A DNA stretch of 46,383 bases from positions 1 to 46,383 of the forward strand of contig CALUQM010000014.1 of NCBI GenBank assembly GCA_944322925.1, given 5' to 3'. Source of the stretch: an uncultured Bacteroidales bacterium (GTDB taxonomy: Bacteria; Bacteroidota; Bacteroidia; Bacteroidales; UBA932). The notes below the pieces were generated by a model. The model was not told where the DNA came from. It was given only the letters and a program-made list of their open reading frames with translations, and did not search any database. Shown in pieces: positions 1 through 7,100 of this stretch (position 1 is its first letter; each line of letters begins with the position of its first letter). Position numbers and translations under genes: made by a program.

Positions 1-15
1 TATAGATAAAAAGAT

Positions 16-23
16 TATATTTG
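16..23 (+). promoter_or_regulatory. Promoter -7 box upstream of the antitoxin gene
   Basis: The octamer TATATTTG matches the Bacteroidota -7 consensus TAnnTTTG and lies 29 bases before the ATG at 52. The -33 element would fall outside the window. The stretch around it (GATAAAAAGATTATATTTGC) is nearly identical to the one before the gene at 679, so the two modules seem to share a duplicated promoter. Confidence 0.5.
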
Positions 24-51
24 CATTGGATGAAAAACAAAGGAGGTTGAT

Positions 52-237
52 ATGGCAACATATACGATAACAATAAACGAAAGGACAAGGGAGGGGAAAA
101 GCCTTGTCAATTATCTGAAATCTCTTGGAGTCATAGATGTTCCCAATGATGAGACCTTACAGTCGATGAAAGATATTGAGGACGGGAATGTAACGGTTTA
201 TAAGACATTTGAGGATTATCTTGAAGCATACAAGTGA
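52..237 (+). CDS. Small antitoxin of a YafQ-type toxin-antitoxin pair
   Basis: This 61-residue protein is probably the antitoxin of a type II toxin-antitoxin pair. It is short, with alternating basic and acidic stretches, and I see no catalytic motif. The assignment rests mainly on context: its TGA stop shares one base with the ATG of a YafQ/RelE-like toxin frame at 237, which is the usual translational coupling of such pairs. A strong Shine-Dalgarno sequence (AGGAGG, 41-46) precedes the ATG, which is uncommon in Bacteroidota and may hint at transfer from elsewhere. A standard TAnnTTTG promoter box lies at 16-23. By family knowledge it would neutralise the toxin and repress the operon. The exact antitoxin family (RelB/DinJ or DUF2683-like) cannot be settled by eye. 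Confidence 0.6.
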   Translation: MATYTITINERTREGKSLVNYLKSLGVIDVPNDETLQSMKDIEDGNVTVYKTFEDYLEAYK

Positions 238-521
238 TGAGACAGATTGCTACTACCAGCAAGTACAGAAAGGACTGGGAATTGGCGAAACGCAGGAATC
301 TTCCTATTGAAGAACTCAATGATGTTATCTATAAACTGGCAAACGACATTCCATTACCTAAAGAGAAGAAAGACCATGCTTTACGGTGAAATTATGTCGG
401 TTATCGGGAATGTCATATCAAACCGGATTGGCTGTTGATATACAAAAAGACAGATAACAACGAATTACAGATACTCGAACTTGCCAGAACAGGTACTCAT
501 TCGGACTTATTCAAGAAATAG
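237..521 (+). pseudogene. YafQ/RelE-type mRNA interferase toxin with an in-frame stop codon
   Basis: The frame from the ATG at 237 reads as a complete 94-residue YafQ-family toxin except for one TGA at codon 51 (387-389). The N-terminal half (starting MRQIATTSKYRKDW, with H47) and the C-terminal half (RECHIKPDWLLIY, then RTGTHSDLF near the end) stay in the same frame, so no indel is involved. YafQ relatives usually have a glycine here, and GGA to TGA is a single change. YafQ cleaves mRNA in the ribosomal A site, and its His/Asp residues and terminal Phe lie largely after the stop (H60, D64, H88, F92). The truncated 50-residue product should be inactive. Upstream, the antitoxin gene is intact. 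A sequencing error is a possible alternative. Confidence 0.8.
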
Positions 522-522
522 T

Positions 523-604
523 TTAACGATACGCCCTCTTGCAGCAATGTATGAGGGTTTGTTGTATATAGTGGATTCTTGCTGATTACTCCAAAAAAGT
601 TGAC
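523..604 (+). repeat. Intergenic repeat, copy 1
   Basis: About 82 bases running from TTAACGATACGCCCTC to the motif CCAAAAAAGTTGAC. They are nearly identical to 1407-1504 apart from a gap of about 16 bases and a few substitutions. Inside is a small hairpin (CCCTC, 14-base loop, GAGGG) followed by TTTGTTG, which could terminate transcription of the preceding module. The repeat starts directly after the toxin stop codon, just as copy 2 follows the HEPN gene. Confidence 0.8.
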
Positions 605-607
605 TTG

Positions 608-637
608 AAACAGAACAGCCATTAACTATACCTGTTT
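608..637 (+). other. Stem-loop downstream of repeat copy 1
   Basis: AAACAG (608-613) can pair with CTGTTT (632-637). The loop contains TTAACTATAC (622-631), which is also found next to the stem after repeat copy 2. The stem bases differ between the copies (AAACAG here, GCAGGCAG there) but pairing is kept, so the structure rather than the sequence seems to be conserved. Confidence 0.5.
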
Positions 638-651
638 ACAGATAAAAGTAT

Positions 652-659
652 TATATTTG
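652..659 (+). promoter_or_regulatory. Promoter -7 box for the MNT/HEPN operon
   Basis: TATATTTG matches TAnnTTTG and lies 19 bases before the ATG at 679. No convincing -33 TTG lies at the usual 19-21 base spacing. The region copies the promoter at the start of the window. Confidence 0.5.
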
Positions 660-678
660 CCATATAAGCCGTGAAGTT

Positions 679-996
679 ATGAAATCGAGTGACATATTAA
701 AGGAAATCAAGCGGATAGCGAAAGAAGTTCTCCCGAAAGGAGGGCAGTTGATTCTATATGGGTCTCGTGCAAGGAATGAAGCCACGGAAGATTCCGACTG
801 GGATTTGCTGATACTTCTGGACAAGCCGGAGATAGAGCATAAAGATTATGACAATGTGGCGTATCCTTTTGCTGCATTGAGTTGGGATGTAGGAGAACTT
901 ATAAGTCCGATAATTTACACAAAGAATGAATGGGAAAAATACTCATTCACTCCATTTTACAAGAATGTTGAACAAGACGGAATAGTATTGGCATGA
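679..996 (+). CDS. MNT-type nucleotidyltransferase, antitoxin of an MNT/HEPN pair
   Basis: This 105-residue minimal nucleotidyltransferase carries the family signature GSx10DxD: G28-S29, then D40 and D42 in SDWDLLI. In type VII toxin-antitoxin systems the MNT protein silences its HEPN ribonuclease partner by transferring AMP to it. The length is normal for the minimal family and the protein appears intact. Its stop overlaps the ATG of the HEPN gene by four bases (ATGA, 993-996), so the two are translationally coupled. A TAnnTTTG box lies just upstream. That this pair acts as a toxin-antitoxin system rather than in another nucleotide-transfer role is inferred from the arrangement. Confidence 0.85.
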   Translation: MKSSDILKEIKRIAKEVLPKGGQLILYGSRARNEATEDSDWDLLILLDKPEIEHKDYDNVAYPFAALSWDVGELISPIIYTKNEWEKYSFTPFYKNVEQDGIVLA

Positions 997-1391
997 AACT
1001 GAGTGTAGAAGAACGCCAGATAATGGTAAGTCTGGAGTACGAAAAAGCCCAGTCATTTTTGGAACAGGCAGAGAAAATTGCAGCAATGGATTTATGGGAT
1101 GTCGTTGCGAACAGACTGTCCTATTCAATATTCCATGCGGTGTCAGCCCTTTTAATAAAAGACGGGCATAATGTCTGCACTCATAAAGGTACATTAGTTA
1201 TGTTCGGGCAGCATTATGTCAAGACCGGGATATTTCCGGCGGATGCTTCCAAACTGTATATTAAACTCCAGACAATGAGAGAGAAAAGTGACTATAACTG
1301 TGTCTATGTTACTACTGCTGATGAAATGCAGCCGCTGTTTGAGCCTGTACGGGAGTTTGTCGCTAAAATCGGAAATCTGATAAAGGACTAA
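993..1391 (+). CDS. HEPN-domain protein (UPF0332 type), probable ribonuclease toxin
   Basis: This 132-residue all-helical protein matches the HEPN/UPF0332 pattern. An N-terminal helix (about 5-32) is followed by NRLSYSIFHAVSALL, which contains the Rx4-6H ribonuclease motif as R41-x6-H48. Further on it has the family-typical THKG.....FGQHYVKTG stretch and a C-terminal REFVAKIGNLI helix. HEPN proteins of this type cut RNA, often tRNA, and are neutralised by the adjacent MNT enzyme. The tyrosine that follows the histidine in RX4HXY toxins is absent (V50); Y44, inside the motif, is another possible target. Translation is coupled to the MNT gene by a four-base overlap. Repeat copy 2 begins 16 bases after the stop. 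Confidence 0.85.
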   Translation: MKLSVEERQIMVSLEYEKAQSFLEQAEKIAAMDLWDVVANRLSYSIFHAVSALLIKDGHNVCTHKGTLVMFGQHYVKTGIFPADASKLYIKLQTMREKSDYNCVYVTTADEMQPLFEPVREFVAKIGNLIKD

Positions 1392-1406
1392 TTTAGGAAT
1401 ACATAC

Positions 1407-1504
1407 TTAACGATAGGCCCTCTTGCAGCAATGTAGGAGGGTTTGTTGTATATAGTGGATTCTATTCTTTAGATATACCTGCTGATTACTCCAAAAAAGT
1501 TGAC
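1407..1504 (+). repeat. Intergenic repeat, copy 2
   Basis: Second copy of the repeat at 523-604. It shares TTAACGATA.GCCCTCTTG, the GAGGGTTTGTTG arm and the end block CTGATTACTCC...GTTGAC. It carries about 16 extra bases (around TATTCTTTAGATATAC) relative to copy 1. The remaining gene-free stretch, 1392-1762, holds this repeat, an AT-rich spacer, the stem-loop at 1563-1608 and a small terminator-like hairpin near 1720-1743. I see nothing else in it. Confidence 0.8.
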
Positions 1505-1562
1505 AACAGAGTTGGAGATAATACCCTATTAAATTAAATATACCGATTCTCATTCCATTTAA

Positions 1563-1608
1563 GCAGGCAGATAGAGTGGGAAACACACCTTTAACTATAC
1601 CTGCCTGC
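1563..1608 (+). other. Stem-loop downstream of repeat copy 2
   Basis: GCAGGCAG (1563-1570) pairs perfectly with CTGCCTGC (1601-1608). The loop ends in TTAACTATAC (1591-1600), identical to the block inside the stem-loop after copy 1. The stem sequence differs from copy 1, which is compensatory variation. Confidence 0.55.
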
Positions 1609-1719
1609 ATTAAGATTCAGCAGAGGTCAAGTACACGAGCATAGTATCTATCCAAAGTACCCCTGCACATACTTCAATGAAAAACAAAATCCATTTCAAT
1701 CAAGTACATAGGTGGGGCA

Positions 1720-1743
1720 CTCCGAAAAGGAGCGGCATTTTTT
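1720..1743 (+). terminator. Weak intrinsic terminator-like hairpin
   Basis: CTCC (1720-1723) pairs with GGAG (1729-1732), followed after four bases by a run of six T residues (1738-1743). The stem is short. Its position makes a GTG start at 1712 for the next ORF unlikely. Confidence 0.35.
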
Positions 1744-1762
1744 GCATCAATGGAAAATCAAA

Positions 1763-2056
1763 ATGGATAATTACTTAAATGAAAACAATATGAGCAAGGA
1801 AATGAACTGGGGCACATTCGTTCCGACAAAAGAAATCAGAGAGTATAACATGAAATTACGGGAAAGTGTCAGACGGAGTGAACAGTTGAAGTTAGAGTTG
1901 GCTGAACTGGAGAATCAAAAGAAAGACAAGGAGGTTAAATATGCGATGCCTTCTATTGGAGTAAAACACTTCAAAACCTGCTCTGAATGCAGGTTGATTA
2001 AAATTGAATCTGAGTATATAAAGGCAGAAATTGCTGCTGAAAAATCACAGGAATAA
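1763..2056 (+). CDS. Hypothetical coiled-coil protein
   Basis: This is an open frame of 97 codons from the ATG at 1763. The frame is also open back to a GTG at 1712, but that GTG lies within a terminator-like hairpin, so I prefer 1763. The predicted protein is charged and helical. A heptad-like middle (about residues 30-58, REYNMKLRESVRRSEQLK onward) suggests a coiled coil, and a later CSEC motif could bind a metal. I recognise no family. It follows the repeat region and could be the last gene of the cassette-like series or a remnant of a mobile element. Codon use looks plausible, but there is no clear ribosome binding site or promoter, so it may not be a real gene. Confidence 0.4.
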   Translation: MDNYLNENNMSKEMNWGTFVPTKEIREYNMKLRESVRRSEQLKLELAELENQKKDKEVKYAMPSIGVKHFKTCSECRLIKIESEYIKAEIAAEKSQE

Positions 2057-2194
2057 GACAATCGTAAAATACTGAAAACAATATTGCGTGTCAATCTGCC
2101 TGCCATTATCCCGCTATTCCGGACTTTGCTCAACAGATAGCCATTGATAATAATCTCCCCAATTCAGTTCGACCCTGAAGCGGCGGGTAAGAAT

Positions 2195-2830
2195 TTATCC
2201 GTCCAGCGCCTCGCGGAAAAAGCGGCGGCACATATCTCTGGAAATTTCCATGTGGGAAATCCTGCCGTCGGCCATGTCACAGACGTACAGACGGTCGACA
2301 AGAGAAAGATACAGGGTGCCGAAACATGTCTCTAATCCTTTCTGAAGCCCGGAAGTGTAGGATATGGTGAGCATTACCTCGTCCTGCGAAAGATGGTCCT
2401 TGCAGAAGATGTACAGTCCGAAGTCCGTAAAATTGCCGTAGAATCCCGAACTTACCTTGTCTACCTTGCTCGCAATGATTCTTCTCAGCGGCATGGCCAG
2501 TGCCCAGTAATTGTATTCGACCGAGCCGACATATTTCCCGCCGCGCAGTCCGTAGGCATATCCGCTGTCAATAATGTCCTTGTAGTCTGCCTGTGCCTCA
2601 CTGTCTTCGTCCGGCTCGATGATTCCTGCCATTTCCAGAAGAAGAGAATCGGCTACGGACTTGTTTTCCTCCATTGCCCTGGTAACTTCTATGCCCAATG
2701 AATGGTCCGGAGCCTGAAGATCCGGTCTGTCCTCATTGACAAGGCATGAATATCTTTCACCGAGAAGGGTCCTCAGAGAGATCATTGCGTAGCGTTCGAA
2801 AAAACAGGTGTCGAATTTCGTCTTTCCCAT
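2195..2830 (-). CDS. Hypothetical protein with a possible PD-(D/E)XK-like motif
   Basis: This 211-residue soluble protein has no signal peptide or membrane segment. Near the N-terminus, NEDRPDLQAPDHSLGIEVTRA resembles the active-site pattern of the PD-(D/E)XK nuclease superfamily: an acidic residue before PDL, then IEVT where E-x-K/T often sits. The rest (YGLRGGKYVGSVEYNY, then a beta-rich stretch FGLYIFCKDHLSQDEVML) matches no family I can name. A nuclease role is a hypothesis only. The start is the only ATG before the frame closes. A TATATTTG promoter box lies at 2838-2845, so close that the transcript may be nearly leaderless. It stands alone among accessory genes. Confidence 0.6.
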   Translation of the reverse strand: MGKTKFDTCFFERYAMISLRTLLGERYSCLVNEDRPDLQAPDHSLGIEVTRAMEENKSVADSLLLEMAGIIEPDEDSEAQADYKDIIDSGYAYGLRGGKYVGSVEYNYWALAMPLRRIIASKVDKVSSGFYGNFTDFGLYIFCKDHLSQDEVMLTISYTSGLQKGLETCFGTLYLSLVDRLYVCDMADGRISHMEISRDMCRRFFREALDG

Positions 2831-2837
2831 AACCTTG

Positions 2838-2845
2838 CAAATATA
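2838..2845 (-). promoter_or_regulatory. Promoter -7 box for the 2195-2830 gene
   Basis: On the minus strand this reads TATATTTG, a match to TAnnTTTG. It ends eight bases before the ATG, which leaves almost no 5' leader. I see no good -33 box at normal spacing. Confidence 0.4.
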
Positions 2846-2880
2846 GCATAATCATTTCTGATCCGCATGCGGCGCATTTA

Positions 2881-2899
2881 ACAACATGGGACATGTTGT
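2881..2899. repeat. Perfect 8-bp inverted repeat between two minus-strand genes
   Basis: ACAACATG and CATGTTGT are perfectly complementary around a three-base centre. The site lies between the Hsp70-like gene and the 2195-2830 gene, 36 bases upstream of the latter's -7 box. It may be an operator or a weak terminator; there is no T-run to favour the second. Confidence 0.4.
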
Positions 2900-2936
2900 A
2901 TTATACATTAATCGTTAATTTCTCTCGGCTTGCAGT

Positions 2937-3869
2937 TTATTTTATATTATACTCTTGATTGGAATCCAAATCAACAATTTTAATCTGTACTTGATAATCA
3001 GTATCTATATCCAATGTTATTTTAAGTTTGCATTCCTGATTTGAACTTGATTTGGAACTCTGCAATCGCACAAAAGCTACTGGAGGTTTATGATATTCAC
3101 TGCATTTCTCCCGTATCCACAGATTTTGATTATGTCGGTTAAGCCTGGTGGTAATTATCGTCTCTTTTCTCGCAGGAATACATGTACCCGGTTTCAATAA
3201 TTCAAAGGTATCCCCGTTTCCCAATTCGCAATATAAGGGGAATTGCTGCAACTGGATTAAAATACAATCACGGACGATTCCACATAATACTCCACTTAGT
3301 ATGTATGCCCCTCGAATTAACAGGTCAGACAAGTCGTGTCGTATGTCAGCCTTCAATTTAAAGCCAGCCTCGATCTGTTTAATGATATATGGATCAACGC
3401 CGCCATTGTGCACTATGAACAGATTGTCGATGTCGTGTCGGATATTCTGAACATACTCGCAAGACCTGGCCGAATTCGCAACATCATCGTGACTGAAGCC
3501 AAGTTCTTCGACAATGCCGTCGCCAATACAGAATAGCCCCATGTCAAAACTATTATTTTCAACAGCAATAATCGCGACAGTCTTTTCTTCCGTTTCTATG
3601 TATGATGAATATAACGCTAACAGTATAGCCTCCGGTTTTGAGATTATCCTTTTAACACCAAGTTGTTTGGTTATAATGCTCCGCTCAACACAGGAAAGAT
3701 TGGTCGATGTCACAAAAACATCCTCCGGATAATCATTTAGTTCCAGTTTCTGCTCTATTGAAGTGTGATTATTACTGTAGAATTGCAGTTCATCATCAGT
3801 CCAGTCCGTTAATCCGATTATCAGTTTGTGCAGAACAGATTTTAATAAAACATCTTCGCTTGTACCCAT
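2937..3869 (-). CDS. Reduced Hsp70-like protein with degenerate nucleotide-binding motifs
   Basis: This 310-residue protein aligns by eye with internal parts of DnaK. VFVTSTNLSCVERSII through VKRIISKPEAILLALY (51-87) corresponds to DnaK's P.Y....R......AG..V.RIINEPTAAALAY. IAVENNSFDMG (101-111) replaces the phosphate-2 loop DLGGGTFD. NGGVDPYI (155-162) replaces the adenosine loop GGSTRIP. From about 207 it resembles the start of the substrate-binding domain (GTCIPARKETIITT, like NTTIPTKK). The N-terminal phosphate-1 loop (GIDLGTT) is missing, and only about 40 residues separate the two later motifs, so lobe IIB is largely gone. A stop 15 bases upstream of the ATG rules out a longer frame. It probably cannot hydrolyse ATP. 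No co-chaperone gene is nearby, and its role is unknown. Confidence 0.7.
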   Translation of the reverse strand: MGTSEDVLLKSVLHKLIIGLTDWTDDELQFYSNNHTSIEQKLELNDYPEDVFVTSTNLSCVERSIITKQLGVKRIISKPEAILLALYSSYIETEEKTVAIIAVENNSFDMGLFCIGDGIVEELGFSHDDVANSARSCEYVQNIRHDIDNLFIVHNGGVDPYIIKQIEAGFKLKADIRHDLSDLLIRGAYILSGVLCGIVRDCILIQLQQFPLYCELGNGDTFELLKPGTCIPARKETIITTRLNRHNQNLWIREKCSEYHKPPVAFVRLQSSKSSSNQECKLKITLDIDTDYQVQIKIVDLDSNQEYNIK

Positions 3870-4042
3870 GTCCCTGTTTGTCTTTTAGCAATAAACCAAA
3901 GTTAGGGAAAATGCCCGAATAAAACAATTCCTTGAAAATACCGATGTTTTTTCTGCGCGGCCGGTCCTGTCTTTTCTATTAAAGATTAGATATTAGCAAC
4001 ATTTTGATTAAAAAATATATCCTCATCATAGTCTGAATAATA

Positions 4043-4050
4043 TAATTTTG
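4043..4050 (+). promoter_or_regulatory. Promoter -7 box of the polysaccharide utilisation locus
   Basis: TAATTTTG matches TAnnTTTG and lies 21 bases before the ATG at 4072, the correct distance for a short leader. No good -33 TTG lies 19-21 bases upstream, so an activator or alternative sigma factor may be needed. The rest of 3870-4071 is AT-rich and has no other gene. Confidence 0.5.
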
Positions 4051-4071
4051 TAAATGTAAAAAACCACATTG

Positions 4072-4189
4072 ATGAACTCTAAAACTTCTGACACAAAAAG
4101 CGGGGGGGGGGCGTGCTAACGTTTTATGTAAATTATCCATAATATTTCTTGTAGCGCTCTTCTCTCCATGGATCGGCAATGCACAGTCT
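4072..4189 (+). other. Frame-shifted leader and signal peptide of SusC1
   Basis: From the ATG at 4072, ten codons (MNSKTSDTKS) lead into the G-tract, and this frame ends at TAA 4117-4119. The SusC frame is open from 4076 and encodes a clear signal peptide immediately before the conventional frame: KLSIIFLVALFSPWIGNAQS with a likely cut after NAQ. That frame has no ATG, GTG or TTG upstream of the signal peptide. If the G-tract had nine or twelve guanines, the ATG at 4072 would continue into the signal peptide and SusC. A second possibility is loss of one T after the ATG at 4126, which would give MKLSII directly. Confidence 0.7.
4102..4111 (+). repeat. Homopolymeric tract of ten guanines
   Basis: Ten consecutive G residues lie between the nearest upstream ATG (4072) and the signal-peptide sequence of SusC1. 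At this length the downstream frame is off relative to that ATG; nine or twelve would put it on. Such tracts change length by slipped-strand mispairing and are a known phase-variation device. Confidence 0.85.
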
Positions 4190-7100
4190 TTGTCAGTCAA
4201 GGGAACTGTCCTGGATTCCCTGACCAGAGAACCGGTTTCCGGAGCATTCATTGTCGACAGAGAGACCCGAACCGGAGTCATGACAGACTACGACGGAAAC
4301 TTCATGATATCCGCTGAAAACGGATCCGAACTGGAAATATCTTTTCTGGGGTATCGTACAAGACACATCTATGCCAGATCGTCAAATCTTGGCGTGATAT
4401 TTTTGGCTGAAGACAGGGAGCAGCTTGATGCTACCGTTATTGTAGGATACGGAAGCCAGAAGAAATCATCTTCCGTTGCTTCAATAACCCAGACTGACGG
4501 CGAAACCCTGCTTCAGGCGGCGACCGGGGTTACCAATATTACTGAAGCATTACAGGGAATGCTGCCCGGAGTCATCACGATCAACCAGAATTCGATGCCG
4601 GGAGATGATACCAGTACCGAAATAATGATCAGGGGAAAGGGGACATGGCAGTCTACCGCACCTCTTGTCCTTGTTGACGGTATCGAACGGGACATGAGCA
4701 ATCTGGACATGAACGAGATTGACAAGATCACGGTCCTGAAAGACGCTTCTGCAACTGCAGTCTACGGAGTGAAGGGAGCCAACGGAGTAATTCTTATCAC
4801 TACGAAACAGGGTCTGAATGCCAAGCCGAAGATAAGTTTCCTTGCCAATTTCGGGATGAAGCAGATAACGGCAAATCTTGAGTGGGCCGATCCAATCACT
4901 ACTATGGAAATGTACAATGAAGCTGCCCGCAATGACGGATTGTGGGACAATGTAATAGCCGAATCTGTACTTGAGGCGTGGAGACAGAATATTGACAATG
5001 CCGGTCCGTACAACCAGTATTTTCCTCTGGTAGACATGTGGGATGAGATTACCAAGCCTCTGGGCTTCTCCCAGAACTATAATGTGAATGTACAAGGCGG
5101 AACTCAGGTTATGACATACTTTGCTTCGCTCGGTTATACCAGAGACGGTGACATATTTGAAACGAAAAAGCAGGAAAACTTTGATCCCCGTTTTTATTAT
5201 GAAAGATACAACTGGAGATCCAATTTCAATTTCAATATCACCAGGACGACAAAACTTGCCATCAAACTGTCCGGAAGCCTCGGTACTCAGAATGCTCCAG
5301 GATTCAAGATTTCCGGAGACAACCTTGGTATTTCGGAATTTTATACGAAAATATACACTGCACCTACTTTCGAGTTCCCCCTTCGTTTTGAAGACGGTTC
5401 GATTGGCGACTCCGTCGATGGAAAGGGCAATCTGAAAGAGGCTATCAATGCTTCCGGTCAGAGAACATCCAAACTTCTGGATTCATTTACAGACATATCA
5501 TTTGATCAGGATCTCGGATTTCTGACAAAAGGCCTGACGTTTTCCGCCAAACTTGCGTATACTCTGAAAGTCCGTACTCAGACTCAGATATACTATGAAG
5601 GCGCGAAAGGAGCAGGAATCGAAAAGACTCCGTTCATCAGATATTACAGGAAATATGATTTGTCCAATCCGATATACAACGAGGATGGCTCCGTGGATTA
5701 TCCTCTTCTTTCGCAGACCCGTTTCCCGGACGACGATACGCAGATCCCTGTCGTTCTCGGAGACTATGATGCTCTGAGGACTACCCAGCAGAAACTTTAC
5801 TATGAGGTTGCACTGAACTATGCACGTTCTTTCGGTCAGCACAATGTGACTGCTCTGGCCCTAATGAACAGAAACAACAACGAAATATCGAGGAATGCCA
5901 GCAAAATCGATTTCCCGAGGCATGAGGAAAGTTGGGTTGGACGTGTTACATACAACTGGGCCGAACGTTACCTTATGGAGATCAATGCTGCATACAACGG
6001 CTCCGAGAAATTCGCACCGGGGAAAAGATTCGGCCTGTTTCCGTCCTTTTCAGCCGGATGGAGACTTTCGGAAGAGCCGTGGATAAGAAAATTCACTTCC
6101 GGATGGTTGGATGAATTCAAGATAAGATATTCATACGGTATCGTAGGTAGCGATGCCGGAGCCAACAGATTCAATTACATACAGTTGTACGAATCCGGCA
6201 AGGGCATGATTTTCGGGTCCACTTCAAAGACCCAGGCAACCGACATGTACTGGGCAGGCTCGGCTGCTGACCCTAATGCCACATGGGAACGAGCGGTAAA
6301 ACAGAATCTCGGCTTTGAACTGGCTCTCTGGTCCAGATTTGAATTGAATCTGGATCTGTTTCACGAGTCACGGTCAGGCATATTGATGGACTACAAGACT
6401 ATTCCACTGTGGACCGGGGTGCTGAATCCTGTCGGAAACATAGGAAAGACCAAAAACCGCGGATTCGAACTTGAGATTATCTGGAACGACAGGATAGGCA
6501 AGGAATTCCGATACTGGCTCAAAGGTAACATCACGATGAACCAGAACAGGATAGTCTTCCGGGATGACCCTCAGTTCAGAGCAGATTACATGAAGGACGA
6601 AGGCAAGCCGATAGGCTGGATTTCATCACATCTCGTAGGAGGTTATTACGGTTCTCTGGATGAGATTTACAACAGTCCCCAGCCGTCTCTGGGAGTCCTG
6701 CCGGAGCATCTTGTTCCAGGAGACATTTCATATATAGATTTCAATGCCGACGGTGTCATAGATCAGATGGATAAAGCCCCGATACAATATGTAAGCTATC
6801 CGATGAATACTGCCGGTCTGACTCTCGGATTCATCTACAGGGGATTCAGTTTCAGTGCAATGTTTTACGGAGTATTCAATCAGGTCAAGTCGCTCGATGT
6901 AACCCTGTGGGATTTCACTTCCGGCCTTCTGAAGGCGCAGCAGGATGTTACCGGCAGATGGACCCCTGAAAATGCTGCATCAGGCTCTGTCGTAAAGCCG
7001 TCTCTCCATGTCAATTATACCCAGCATAACCAGGCGACATCCAGCGAGTTCGTATGGAGAAATGCAAATTATTTAAGACTCAAGAATGCCGAAGTCAGTT

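Noticed and set aside
521-640. The intergenic repeats as integron attC sites
   Set aside because: Both copies begin with RYYYAAC (GTTTAAC and ACTTAAC), but no matching GTTRRRY core follows, the whole unit is not palindromic, and no integrase is in the window. The cassette idea is kept without the integron claim.
1712-1762. GTG start at 1712 for the coiled-coil ORF
   Set aside because: The GTG lies within a terminator-like hairpin and has no ribosome binding site; the ATG at 1763 is more credible.
4190-4192. TTG at 4190 as the true SusC1 start
   Set aside because: It would remove the signal peptide encoded immediately upstream in the same frame, leaving an outer-membrane protein that cannot be exported.
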